A program made the position numbers and the translations under genes. From Psychrosphaera ytuae (GTDB lineage: Bacteria > Pseudomonadota > Gammaproteobacteria > Enterobacterales > Alteromonadaceae): a stretch of DNA of 64,000 nucleotides. Positions within the stretch are counted from its first letter, which is position 1. Every line of letters starts with the position of its first letter. Under the pieces are notes generated by a model. That model had not been told where the DNA came from. It saw nothing but the letters and a program-made list of their open reading frames with translations, and did no database searches. Positions 35,948 through 48,610 of this stretch are shown one piece after another. The stretch is from contig NZ_CP072110.1 in NCBI RefSeq assembly GCF_017638545.1, positions 1,178,001 to 1,242,000 of the forward strand, given 5' to 3'.

Positions 35948-36577
35948 CTATAGTTTGTAACCTGTAGCTACTATATACACCTCACGAGACCTCGCTCGTG
36001 ACGAATCAGGTTTTCGAACTTTAACCGTTGTAAAAGCGTTACGAACATCTTTCACGAATTGGTCAAAACCTTCGCCTTGGAACACCTTAACTGCAAATTT
36101 ACCGTTTTTACCCAAAACTTGATGACACATATCTAGTGCAAGTTCGACCAAATACATTGACCCTGCTTGGTCTATCGCATCATTGCCACTTAGGTTTGGT
36201 GCCATATCGGACATTACTAAATCAACCGTATTTCCACCTATACGATCAAGTAGGGCATTTAGGACACTCCCTTCTCGGAAATCACCTTGAAGAAAGTCGA
36301 CACCGACAATTGGATCCATCGGTAAAATATCACAGGCGATTAGAGTGCCGTTATCACCGATAAGTTCACTGGCGTATTGAGACCAGCCACCCGGTGCTGC
36401 ACCAAGGTCGACAACCGTATCACCTGGTTGCATTAGCTTATCTTTTTTTTGCAGCTCTTCTATTTTGAAATAGGCACGTGAACGCAGACCTCGTTTGTTG
36501 GCCTCTTTAACATACTTATCGTTTACGTGCTCTTCGAGCCAGCGTTTACTGCTCGCAGAACGTTTATCTTTTGCCAT
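35948..36577 (-). CDS. rlmE: 23S rRNA (uridine-2552-2'-O)-methyltransferase RlmE
   Basis: Heat-inducible SAM-dependent methyltransferase (FtsJ/RrmJ) acting on U2552 of 23S rRNA in the 50S subunit. 209 residues. The SAM-binding motif is VVDLGAAPGGWSQ (about 59-71). The K-D-K-E tetrad can be traced in SRAYFKIEE, VMSDMAPN, VKVFQGEG and SREVYIV. Basic N-terminus. Upstream operon partner of ftsH, divergent from yhbY across 85 bp. Confidence 0.96.
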   Translation of the reverse strand: MAKDKRSASSKRWLEEHVNDKYVKEANKRGLRSRAYFKIEELQKKDKLMQPGDTVVDLGAAPGGWSQYASELIGDNGTLIACDILPMDPIVGVDFLQGDFREGSVLNALLDRIGGNTVDLVMSDMAPNLSGNDAIDQAGSMYLVELALDMCHQVLGKNGKFAVKVFQGEGFDQFVKDVRNAFTTVKVRKPDSSRARSREVYIVATGYKL

Positions 36578-36609
36578 AAATTAGTATATAAATTGGTAAT
36601 ACACGTAAG

Positions 36610-36635
36610 GTGGGGTAGAATATCGTTAATTCAAG
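36610..36635 (-). promoter_or_regulatory. sigma-32-like heat-shock promoter of rlmE-ftsH
   Basis: On the minus strand CTTGAA (36630-36635) is followed after 14 nt by CCCCAC (36610-36615), then CTTACG. This is close to the E. coli sigma-32 consensus CTTGAAA-N11-16-CCCCATNT and lies about 33 nt before the rlmE start. It matches the known heat-shock control of rrmJ-ftsH and has the same spacing as the grpE site in this window. Confidence 0.75.
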
Positions 36636-36662
36636 TAATTATCATTGTTAAATTGAGACTAA

Positions 36663-36962
36663 ATGAAATTAACTAACAAACAAATCCAATTTTTACGAGG
36701 CCAAGCCCATTCGTTAAAGCCAGTGGTTCAGTTAGGTGCTAACGGTTTCACTGAAGGCGTACTAGCAGAAATTGAAAGCGCTTTGGCGATCCACGAATTG
36801 ATCAAAGTAAAGATCCCTGCGGAAGACCGCGAAGAGCTAACTCTATACGTTGAAGCTATCGTTCGCGAATCAAAAGCAACGAAAGTACAACTTATCGGCA
36901 AAACGCTCGTTCTTTACAAGCAAGCAAAAGAACCAAAGATTATTTTGCCAAAAGCCAAATAA
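36663..36962 (+). CDS. yhbY: ribosome assembly RNA-binding protein YhbY
   Basis: 99-residue single CRM-domain protein associated with pre-50S ribosomes. It begins KLTNKQIQFLRGQAHSLKPVVQLGANGFTEGV, the conserved CRM start with the GxxG-like loop in QLGANG, and the rest (ALAIHELIKVKIP...) fits throughout. Divergent from rlmE; its own terminator follows directly. Confidence 0.96.
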   Translation: MKLTNKQIQFLRGQAHSLKPVVQLGANGFTEGVLAEIESALAIHELIKVKIPAEDREELTLYVEAIVRESKATKVQLIGKTLVLYKQAKEPKIILPKAK

Positions 36963-36975
36963 CATTAACGACTTC

Positions 36976-37002
36976 AAAAAGCAGGATTAAATCCTGCTTT
37001 TT
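36976..37002 (+). terminator. intrinsic terminator of yhbY
   Basis: Perfect 12-bp stem AAAAAGCAGGAT / ATCCTGCTTTTT (36976-36987 and 36991-37002), loop TAA, followed by more T. Confidence 0.93.
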
Positions 37003-37070
37003 TTATCCCTGAAAATTCTAAATCTACAACTATACTCTTTGAAACAATCGAAAAATTAAAGAGTTAAAAG

Positions 37071-39260
37071 TTGAAAAACGTAACACCTCTCAAACTCCGT
37101 ATTTTTTACGTCTCTGCTCTATGTGTGATTGCTATTCTTGTTTCTATAAGTGAATACCAATTCGCCACTATGCTTGAGCAGCAAAAGGTAGAATCTACAG
37201 TAATCAATAGGGCTGGTGAACAACGTATGCTGTCACAAAAGATAGCATTGTACTTAAACCGCATTTACGACGGTGAAACTGATTCTTCAAAGCTAGGGCA
37301 AAACAAAGAGTTGACCATTGAGGCATTAGAGCGATTCAAGCAAAATCACGATTACTTAAAAGCGCAAAGTCCCTTGCCTCAGTCTGTTAACAAGCTGTAT
37401 TTCAACTCACCTCAATCGATAGATCAAAGGATAAATCAACTACTAGAGTACGCTAATAAAAAACTACGCAATGAGAATCCCACTTCGAAAAACCATTCGG
37501 TAAGTTCACAATTTGAACCTAGCCAAGCTTTTTATGAACAGCTACTGTTTGACTTAAACCTTGTTGTCGCTGCATTTGAACATCAAGCTAAACAAAACAT
37601 TGCAGAACTCAACAAATATCGTTATTTCCTTTGGCTCATTATTATGCTCGTGCTGGTGCTCGAAGCGATATTTATCTTTTATCCTATGGAAAAGGTTGTA
37701 TTTGCCAGTTTAAAAAACGAAGTAGAGAGTGCAAACCGAGCTAAAGGCCTTCAAATTGACGCCGAGCGAGCTAACAAAGCCAAATCTGAATTTCTAGCGT
37801 CAATGTCTCACGAACTCAGAACACCGATGAATGGAATGTTTGGCATGATGGACCTTGCGTTAGAATATCCAGAAAAAAGCCAAGAGTACTTATTAAAAGC
37901 TCAGTCTTCAGGTAAACAATTATTAAACTTAATTAATGACATTTTAGACTTATCCAAGGTAGAGGCTGGTGAGTTACAGCTAGAATACCGCTCCGTCAAC
38001 ATAAACGACTTACTTGATACTGTGCTTTCCAATTACTCTGCTGTAAGTATTAATAAAGGATTAGAATTCCGTTATGAAAAAAGTGACTTAGTACCCGCCT
38101 ATATTAAGACCGACTTCATACGACTAAGCCAAATCCTTAATAACATCATAAACAACGCTGTTAAGTTTACGGCAAAGGGATCAATTGAAATAAAAGTAGA
38201 TTGGCTCAGTGACCCAAATGACCTAAATGAAACCTCCCAATTGTTCATCAGTATAAAAGACTCAGGAATTGGCATGAGTGATGAACAATTAAGTCATATC
38301 TTCGATAGATTTACCCAAGCAGACCAGTCAACAACTCGTAAATACGGTGGTACAGGACTAGGAATGTCTATCACCAAAGAATTACTTCATCTATTTAAAG
38401 GGACTATAGAAATCAAAAGTGAGCTTGGTGCAGGAAGCGAATTCATAATTAAGATCCCAGCAGAAGAAAGCTCTGCTGATAAAGCTCTCGAGACCATTAT
38501 ACCTGTTCAAAATCAATTTAATGTGGTTGTCATAGACGACTTGGAAACCAGTCAATTGCGGCTGAAATCCTTAATAGATCAGAGAGGTTTAAACTGTAAA
38601 GTATTTAATAGCGTCGAAGCCTATTTACAAGAAATTCCCGAGACTCACATTTTAATTACTGATCTAGCCATGCCAATTTTAAGTGGTAATGATTTACTAA
38701 AAACACTTTACGAACTTAAGAAATTACCACCTCACGTAATCATCTCATCAGCAGCCCTAGAAGTGTTCGATTTAGAATTAGAAGCGGTCTTAAAGAATGA
38801 AACGAACCTTAAAAAAGTACCCAAGCCTATCGATAAGTTGATCTTTAATGAAGTCTTAGATGAAATCGTCGATACCGCCAGCTTTGTAAAAAAGGAAATT
38901 GCTAACAAAGCCATTCTTATTGTGGAAGATAACCAGATAAATAGAGAGATAGTTAAAGCCATACTTTTCAAAGAACAAGCTATTATTGAAATCGCACATG
39001 ATGGTTTAGAGGCAATAGAAAGGTATAAACAAAGAACCTTCGATTTAATATTAATGGATATGAGCATGCCGAACATGGATGGCGTTACAGCGACTCGAAT
39101 ACTAAGAAAGGAATATAACTGTACGGTCCCAATAATAGCCCTTACAGCAAACGCATTTGAACAAGATAAAGAAGACTGTATTAAAGCCGGTATGAATGAT
39201 TTTCTTACGAAGCCCATCAAACAAGAGTTACTCATTAATAAGATAAAACAATATCTATAG
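37071..39260 (+). CDS. hybrid sensor histidine kinase with PilJ-like sensor and two receivers
   Basis: 729-residue inner-membrane kinase with a TTG start. TM1 is at about 8-26. The periplasmic segment begins NRAGEQRMLSQKIALYLNRI (47-65), the PilJ/NIT-type helical sensor pattern seen in nitrate- and pilus-related receptors. TM2 is at about 186-204. The dimerisation/phosphoacceptor domain has His247 in MSHELRTPMNGM, and the ATPase domain (about 355-465) has NNAVKFT and GGTGLGMSI. Two receivers follow (about 483-600 and 617-729), both with the acidic pair, phospho-Asp (LITDLAMP, LMDMSMP) and Lys. No Hpt domain, so a separate Hpt is needed. Ligand unknown; no cognate regulator is adjacent. Confidence 0.92.
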   Translation: MKNVTPLKLRIFYVSALCVIAILVSISEYQFATMLEQQKVESTVINRAGEQRMLSQKIALYLNRIYDGETDSSKLGQNKELTIEALERFKQNHDYLKAQSPLPQSVNKLYFNSPQSIDQRINQLLEYANKKLRNENPTSKNHSVSSQFEPSQAFYEQLLFDLNLVVAAFEHQAKQNIAELNKYRYFLWLIIMLVLVLEAIFIFYPMEKVVFASLKNEVESANRAKGLQIDAERANKAKSEFLASMSHELRTPMNGMFGMMDLALEYPEKSQEYLLKAQSSGKQLLNLINDILDLSKVEAGELQLEYRSVNINDLLDTVLSNYSAVSINKGLEFRYEKSDLVPAYIKTDFIRLSQILNNIINNAVKFTAKGSIEIKVDWLSDPNDLNETSQLFISIKDSGIGMSDEQLSHIFDRFTQADQSTTRKYGGTGLGMSITKELLHLFKGTIEIKSELGAGSEFIIKIPAEESSADKALETIIPVQNQFNVVVIDDLETSQLRLKSLIDQRGLNCKVFNSVEAYLQEIPETHILITDLAMPILSGNDLLKTLYELKKLPPHVIISSAALEVFDLELEAVLKNETNLKKVPKPIDKLIFNEVLDEIVDTASFVKKEIANKAILIVEDNQINREIVKAILFKEQAIIEIAHDGLEAIERYKQRTFDLILMDMSMPNMDGVTATRILRKEYNCTVPIIALTANAFEQDKEDCIKAGMNDFLTKPIKQELLINKIKQYL

Positions 39261-39265
39261 AACTG

Positions 39266-39521
39266 AAATCGCAGGCAATAAAAAACGATGGACAGGAGTC
39301 CGAGTGTCGTGGTGCCAGGGATGGCAAAGAACGACGACCGAGCTAGGGAGCAAGCATCTTAACGAAACTGTCGGTTTAAACAATAAAGCGTTGAGCTACA
39401 TTACTCCGGACATCCTGCCCTCCGCCCTTCGGGCCAGCTAAAGCTGTTCTAATTCGTTCCAGACGAATTAGTCGCATGGGGTTGCCATGCTCGAATAGAT
39501 AAATCGCAAGCAATAAAAAAC
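39266..39521. repeat. stem-loop-rich repeat bounded by 21-bp direct repeats
   Basis: Bounded by 21-bp direct repeats 39266-39286 and 39501-39521 (20 of 21 identical). Between them are consecutive hairpins: TGCCA-GGGA-TGGCA (39313-39326) enclosed by GTCGT/ACGAC, GCCC-ttc-GGGC (39424-39434), CAGCT-aa-AGCTG (39435-39446), CTAATTCGT-tccag-ACGAATTAG (39449-39471) and GCATGG-ggttg-CCATGC (39474-39490). The second direct repeat contains the T-run tail of the rRNA terminator. It resembles multicopy intergenic repeats of Alteromonadales, from memory and unverified. Confidence 0.75.
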
Positions 39522-39546
39522 CCCTCGCAGTTTCCTGCAAGGGGTT
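39512..39546 (-). terminator. intrinsic terminator of the rRNA operon
   Basis: On the minus strand, 11 nt after 5S. 12-nt arms 39519-39530 and 39535-39546 with one mismatch and a TTTC-type loop, followed by a T-run. Confidence 0.9.
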
Positions 39547-39556
39547 GTTTATTTGG

Positions 39557-39674
39557 AGCCTGGCGGTGAGCTACTCTCGCATGGCAAATGCCACACTACC
39601 ATCGCCGCAGCTGCGTTTCACTTCTGAGTTCGAAATGGAGTCAGGTGGTTCCACAGCGCTATTGCCACCAGGCA
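39557..39674 (-). rRNA. rrf: 5S ribosomal RNA
   Basis: About 118 nt. Read on the minus strand, the 5' end TGCCTGGTGGC pairs with the 3' end CACCGCCAGGC. The internal loop CCATTTCGAACTCAGAAG is the conserved 5S segment. Last gene of the operon, about 110 nt after 23S. Ends are good to a few bases. Confidence 0.95.
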
Positions 39675-39784
39675 AAGCTGTTTTGTAATCGATGTCCTAA
39701 AACACCGTTTACGAATATGTTCTAACAATTAGAAAGCTGTAAGGTAATTTGATTATCAGTGCTCGAGAACACTTAAGCGTTGTA

Positions 39785-42659
<2,875 letters not shown>

Positions 42660-43076
42660 ATACAACCTTAAGTGTTCTCGCTTGATTAAATCACTTATTT
42701 CGGCGTTATCTTGTTTCTCAATCAGTCATGTACCTTTCAGTACACTCCTTCAATCGAACCTTCGATAGCGTTGAACTAAGCAATTTACTCTGCGCTTAAC
42801 TCTCTGAGTCGTATAATTTCATGTCTTTTATTTATTAACGAAACATGTTGTATAGGCATGTTCGTTTTGACATAAATAACGCTTGAGTTTTCTCTTACAG
42901 TGATAATCAAAATTATTTTTAAATTGTTGAATAACAAATTTAATAAACAATAATGTTTACCTTATTTATCAGCTTTCCAAATTGTTAAAGAGCATGAGTC
43001 ATTAAAGACTCTAAAGAATAAACACTTTTGTAAATGTGTATTATTTAGAGTTTTATTTAAGAGAAATCGTTCAGTA
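42660..43076 (-). other. tRNA-Ala to 23S spacer with boxA
   Basis: 417-bp internal transcribed spacer, AT-rich, without a gene. It holds TGCTCTTTAACA on the minus strand (42983-42994), identical to the boxA antitermination element used by the Nus complex on rRNA. The rest probably supplies processing stems for 23S maturation; these were not folded. Confidence 0.7.
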
Positions 43077-43152
43077 TGGTGGAGCTACGCGGGATCGAAC
43101 CGCGGACCTCTTGAATGCAAATCAAGCGCTCTCCCAGCTGAGCTATAGCCCC
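43077..43152 (-). tRNA. tRNA-Ala (anticodon TGC)
   Basis: 76 nt with encoded CCA. Acceptor GGGGCTA pairs with TAGCTCC (one GU), anticodon loop ATTTGCAT gives TGC, and the T-arm GGTTCGATCC is standard. It lies in the 16S-23S spacer after tRNA-Ile. Confidence 0.98.
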
Positions 43153-43253
43153 ATACTGAGTGTATCTGTAAGCCAATGCTTTTTAATCAAGGTATGTATC
43201 GAGGAAGTTTAGCCTGCTAAACGACGAGATACATAACGCAGAGTAAGAAGTAT

Positions 43254-43330
<77 letters not shown>

Positions 43331-43399
43331 TCAGGATTCTCTTCTCATATTTCGTAATTAATTATTTGTGTAGGCACTTCGAAGGTGTAACTAGTCTAT

Positions 43400-44936
<1,537 letters not shown>

Positions 44937-45204
44937 AAAAGTTTAATCACTACTCATCGAATTCTGTTCAAATAAATTTTCGTTCAGACACTCAATGAAT
45001 AGTTTACAAGTTGCTAGCCTGTCTCATAAGAGACTCTAGCTTATTTTGTTACTACTCAACGGAGTGCCCACACAAATAATTAATTACTAAATTGTTAAAG
45101 AACGACGAACATGGAAGTTCGAGTGTCGAAATCAATCATGGATGATTGTTTATTTCGACCGTTTAGAACATTTCCAGTTCTGGTTAAGACTCTGTCTCAA
45201 CCGG
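44937..45204 (-). other. rRNA operon leader with boxA
   Basis: Leader between the promoters and 16S. It contains CGTTCTTTAACA on the minus strand (45093-45104), a close match to boxA for Nus-mediated antitermination. No gene. Confidence 0.65.
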
Positions 45205-45205
45205 G

Positions 45206-45239
45206 ACGCGCATTTTACATTGCGTCGTTTTGTTGTCAA
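45206..45239 (-). promoter_or_regulatory. rRNA promoter P2 (proximal)
   Basis: Minus strand: -35 TTGACA (45234-45239), 16-nt spacer, -10 TAAAAT (45212-45217), then GCGCGTCCC, a GC-rich discriminator typical of stringently controlled rRNA promoters. Directly upstream (45240-45275) are A-tracts resembling an UP element. Confidence 0.8.
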
Positions 45240-45341
45240 CGTTTTTCTCAATCTTTTTTTAAAGTTTTCGAAACCGCTTGAAGTCTCAAACCGCTTATAA
45301 ACATTATGTTTCGAGCTATTTGATGTCTCCCTAACAACGAG

Positions 45342-45375
45342 GTGCGCATTCTAGGGATTTTTAACAAGAGCGCAA
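45342..45375 (-). promoter_or_regulatory. rRNA promoter P1 (distal)
   Basis: Minus strand: -35 TTGCGC (45370-45375), 16-nt spacer, -10 TAGAAT (45348-45353), then GCGCACC. Same spacing and the same GCGC discriminator as the proximal promoter, 136 bp further upstream; its -35 is weaker. Confidence 0.6.
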
Positions 45376-45663
45376 CCTCTTTTTCATGTTTTTATGTAAA
45401 AAGCACACCGAACGAACAAAAAACAAACAAGACTGGCAAAAAACAACCAAAATCGTTAAGTTTTACTTCTTGCTTCGTCCTAAAAGTGTCAAAAAGCAGC
45501 AAAACAAGTCCTTCCAGTTTCCCCTTCTTAATAGTTAGGTTACGGATTAAAGTATACGTATATAAAACAGGGTAAAGCTTGTTACACTATAACTATTCAA
45601 AACATAATAACTAAAAGTAACTTGTCGACTCCGGTAGTGGTTACTTCATTACAGGTGATTAAA

Positions 45664-46236
45664 TTGTCAAAATATACTATCAAGCACCTTTCACAAGACG
45701 ATTTTGAAAACGTCATATCTCTCGGTAACCTCGTTCATGGCGATGGATATTTAGACTTACCATCGATAGAAGAAATGCTAGGTAAAAGTACCAAAGACGA
45801 TCAGAATGCAAGTTATGTCATGTACGACGGTTCTACATTAGTCGGTTTTAGAATTACTTACGCACCTAATAACTGGAATTTAGATCAATGGTGTACACCT
45901 GAACTTTGGCCTGTTGACAAAGAGCAAGTTGCATATTTCAAATGCAATACAATAAATCCAGATTATCAAGGGCAAGGACTAGGTGGCCAATTACTTCGTA
46001 CTTCTGTTGCGACATTGAAAGAAATGGGTGCAAAAGCTGGCCTTAGCCATATATGGATGCAAAGCCCAGGTAATGCTTCATTTAAGTATTTCACTAAGGC
46101 AGGCGGTCAATTGATAAAAACTCATCCTAGAAGATGGAACAATGATCCTTCTTTACCTGACTACGTCTGTATTCTGTGTGGGACAGACTGTTACTGCGAC
46201 GCCTCTGAAATGATTTTAGTATTTGCTGATGAATAA
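45664..46236 (+). CDS. GNAT family N-acetyltransferase with C-terminal Cys cluster
   Basis: 190-residue protein starting at a TTG (45664) that follows AGGTGA by 5 nt. An earlier TTG at 45622 lacks such a site. The acetyl-CoA loop is YQGQGLGGQL (101-110), with the usual second-half segment WMQSPGNASFKYFTKAGGQ. Unusual is a C-terminal cysteine cluster, C169-x2-C172-x3-C176-x-C178 (CILCGTDCYC), of metal-binding appearance. The next gene starts 10 nt after its stop, so the two form an operon with the FAD oxidoreductase; the acetylated substrate is unknown. It lies upstream of, and divergent from, the rRNA operon. Confidence 0.85.
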   Translation: MSKYTIKHLSQDDFENVISLGNLVHGDGYLDLPSIEEMLGKSTKDDQNASYVMYDGSTLVGFRITYAPNNWNLDQWCTPELWPVDKEQVAYFKCNTINPDYQGQGLGGQLLRTSVATLKEMGAKAGLSHIWMQSPGNASFKYFTKAGGQLIKTHPRRWNNDPSLPDYVCILCGTDCYCDASEMILVFADE

Positions 46237-46246
46237 TAAGGTGAAG

Positions 46247-47575
46247 ATGTACGATCCATTCGTTGACAAAACACTGAACAGCCAACAACCCGTTGTAGAC
46301 TCTTACTGGCAATCAACAACCTCGAGCCCAAGTTTTTCACCGCTTGATTCTAGTAAGCAAGTAGATGTAGCTATTATAGGTAGTGGATATACCGGATTAA
46401 ATTGCGCAATCAACCTAGCTCAACAAGGTGTAACTGATGTCGCCGTTGTAGAAGCAAACTCAATAGGTTGGGGATGCAGTAGTCGAAATGCAGGTTTTGT
46501 TTTACCGGGTAGCGGACGGTTAAGTTACCAACAGCTAGTTGATCGCTTTGGGCAAGATAATGCCAAAGAACTGCACACCCAATACATGGATGCCATTGAC
46601 TTGGTACAATCTCGGGTTGAATTGATTTCTGATAAAGCTGACAAAACAGAAAATGGTTACCTCAAGCTTGCCCATAGCCCCAATTGGTTTTCGAAACTAT
46701 CAAAAAGTGCTGATTACCTTGCGAATAATTTTGATTATGAAGTAGAAACCTTCTCCAAATCTGAATTTCAATCACAGTTTGTCGACCATCAAAAAGTTTA
46801 TGGAGCGATTCGTTACAAAAATGGATTTGGCATTAATCCACTTAAGCTTGTTAACCAATACACCAAGATGGCAACAGAGCTAGGCGTAAAGCTGTACAGT
46901 CATTCTCCAGTTATAGACCTAGAGCAAAGTCAAAATAAAGGTCACAAGATAATTACCAATCAGGGAGAAATCACTGCGAATAAAGTAGTTGTTGCCACCA
47001 ATGGATATACTCCCAAAGGGCTAAACACTCCACTGGCTAATAAAATTTTACCTGTGTTAACAAGTGTTATTGTTACGAGGCCTTTGACTGTCGAAGAACT
47101 TAAAGCAGCGAACTTTTTGTCCCATCAAGTCATGATGGACACACGTGAATTAAAATATTATTACCGTCTGTTACCAGACAATCGAATTTTGTTTGGTGGA
47201 CGAAGCGCTATTTCTGGTAAAGCAGCAAGTAACCCTAAATATCAACAGCGTCTGTTAAATGAATTAAAAGAGACCTTTATAGGATTAGAAAAAGTATCAA
47301 TTGATTATGTTTGGAGTGGCTGGATATCTGTCGCCTTTGATGAGATGCCTCACTTATTCAAAACCGAAAATGATATCTATTATGCCACTGGGTATTGTGG
47401 TTCGGGTGTCTCTTTTAGCGCATGGGCAGGAAATGAACTAGCAAACCTTATCGTTGGAAAAAATACCCGTTCGCCTCTATACAGTGAATTGCCTAAGTTC
47501 CCATTCGCACCGTTTAGACGAATCGGTCAAAGTTTGTTTTATCAATATGGCCGGATAAAAGACGCAATCGGATAA
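46247..47575 (+). CDS. FAD-dependent oxidoreductase (DAO/PuuB-like)
   Basis: 442-residue flavoprotein of the D-amino-acid-oxidase-type family (PF01266). The dinucleotide-binding GSGYTG is at 45-50 in VDVAIIGSGYTGLN, followed by CSSRNAGFVLPG, the segment typical of gamma-glutamylputrescine oxidase and related amine oxidases. YATGYCGSGVSFSAWAG closes the FAD site. The ATG at 46247 has AAGG 5 nt upstream; earlier in-frame starts overlap the GNAT gene. Substrate is probably an amine or amino acid, inferred from family only; an amine acetylase partner would fit. Confidence 0.87.
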   Translation: MYDPFVDKTLNSQQPVVDSYWQSTTSSPSFSPLDSSKQVDVAIIGSGYTGLNCAINLAQQGVTDVAVVEANSIGWGCSSRNAGFVLPGSGRLSYQQLVDRFGQDNAKELHTQYMDAIDLVQSRVELISDKADKTENGYLKLAHSPNWFSKLSKSADYLANNFDYEVETFSKSEFQSQFVDHQKVYGAIRYKNGFGINPLKLVNQYTKMATELGVKLYSHSPVIDLEQSQNKGHKIITNQGEITANKVVVATNGYTPKGLNTPLANKILPVLTSVIVTRPLTVEELKAANFLSHQVMMDTRELKYYYRLLPDNRILFGGRSAISGKAASNPKYQQRLLNELKETFIGLEKVSIDYVWSGWISVAFDEMPHLFKTENDIYYATGYCGSGVSFSAWAGNELANLIVGKNTRSPLYSELPKFPFAPFRRIGQSLFYQYGRIKDAIG

Positions 47576-47583
47576 ACATATGT

Positions 47584-47609
47584 AAAAAAGGCCAAACTAG
47601 TTGGCCTTT
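47584..47609. terminator. bidirectional intrinsic terminator
   Basis: Stem AAAGGCCAA / TTGGCCTTT (47587-47595 and 47601-47609), loop ACTAG. A-run on the left serves cnoX (minus); T-rich right side serves the FAD gene. Confidence 0.85.
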
Positions 47610-47637
47610 GTTCTATTCTTGATCATCACACACTGCT

Positions 47638-48486
47638 TTAGTACATCAATGCGTATAATTTACGGCGATATGCTGAAGCAAGTGGATCACCATCCGGTAA
47701 TCCATTTAGCATATCAACAAACACCTTTTTAACGTCTTCAAAGTTCATATCTTTTTTCAGGATTTGTAATGACAGCTCGAGTGCTTCTTCATGACGATTC
47801 GCTTGATTTAAAGCAAGGGCTAGCTGTCGCTTAATTTCAAGTGAATCTGGCTTTGCTTCTAACGCATCTTGTAAAGCGCGGATCTCAGGTGAATCTGCTG
47901 CTTGTTCAGCTAATTCTATCTTTGCTAAGACGTGCTGATACTGCGCGTCTTGATCAGCCATTTTGATAGTTTCAATTAATGCCTTTGCATCCGCTACTTT
48001 ACCCAACTCTATTGAAATATCAGCCAATAGTAATTTAAACGCAGAGTTATCTGGTTCGTAGGATAAAGCTTGAGTCGCCAATGGATACGCACCTTGCATA
48101 TCGCTCTGCTGATGCAAAACAAATGCTTGCTGATACAAATCATCTTGTGGTTTAGGAAGGTGCTTTTCTAACATGGCTCGGATTTCAGATTCAGGTTGAA
48201 CACCTGCAAATCCATCAATAGGCTGACCATCTTTAAAAACCATTACAGTAGGCAGACTTTTGATTCCAAATTGCATCGCTAATTGTTGTTCTGCGTCACA
48301 ATTTACCTTAGCTAATATCATGCGGCCTTCAAACTCAGCGGCAAGCTTGTCCAATACCGGCATTAACTGTTTACAGGGTTCACACCAATCGGCCCAAAAA
48401 TCGATTACAAATACCGTACCTTGTGGCGCATCCAACAAGTCTTGCTGGATATTGGCAGCAGTTAAATTAATTATATTCGACGACAT
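47638..48486 (-). CDS. cnoX: thioredoxin-domain co-chaperone CnoX (YbbN)
   Basis: 282-residue cytoplasmic protein: thioredoxin fold (about 1-110) followed by TPR-like helices (about 115-280), the YbbN/CnoX layout. In E. coli it is a chlorine-activated holdase that hands clients to GroEL and DnaK. Here the active site is WCEPCK with both cysteines (Cys35, Cys38), while E. coli CnoX lacks a redox-active CxxC (SQHC), so this copy may be a true oxidoreductase like the Caulobacter form. Monocistronic between terminators. Confidence 0.9.
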   Translation of the reverse strand: MSSNIINLTAANIQQDLLDAPQGTVFVIDFWADWCEPCKQLMPVLDKLAAEFEGRMILAKVNCDAEQQLAMQFGIKSLPTVMVFKDGQPIDGFAGVQPESEIRAMLEKHLPKPQDDLYQQAFVLHQQSDMQGAYPLATQALSYEPDNSAFKLLLADISIELGKVADAKALIETIKMADQDAQYQHVLAKIELAEQAADSPEIRALQDALEAKPDSLEIKRQLALALNQANRHEEALELSLQILKKDMNFEDVKKVFVDMLNGLPDGDPLASAYRRKLYALMY

Positions 48487-48552
48487 AACGCTCTTCTTTT
48501 TGGTTTAATCTTAACAGTATCGCTGGCCATAAAAGGTCAGTTTGGCCAACAA

Positions 48553-48581
48553 AAAAGCCAACGATACTCTCGTTGGCTTTT
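48553..48581 (-). terminator. intrinsic terminator of carAB-greA
   Basis: Perfect 12-bp stem AAAAGCCAACGA / TCGTTGGCTTTT (48553-48564 and 48570-48581), loop TACTC, followed by T on the minus strand, 29 nt after greA. Confidence 0.92.
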
Positions 48582-48610
48582 ATTCTCAATGACGAGACAG
48601 AATACAAATA

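Larger units (their letters stand above)
39261..39556. other. 296-bp region between the kinase gene and 5S rRNA
   Basis: No gene. It holds the stem-loop repeat (39266-39521) and the rRNA operon terminator (39512-39546), both listed separately. Confidence 0.7.

Noticed and set aside
45342..45575. 77-codon open frame upstream of the GNAT gene
   Set aside because: It overlaps the distal rRNA promoter on the other strand, is Lys/Ser-rich low complexity and lacks a ribosome site.
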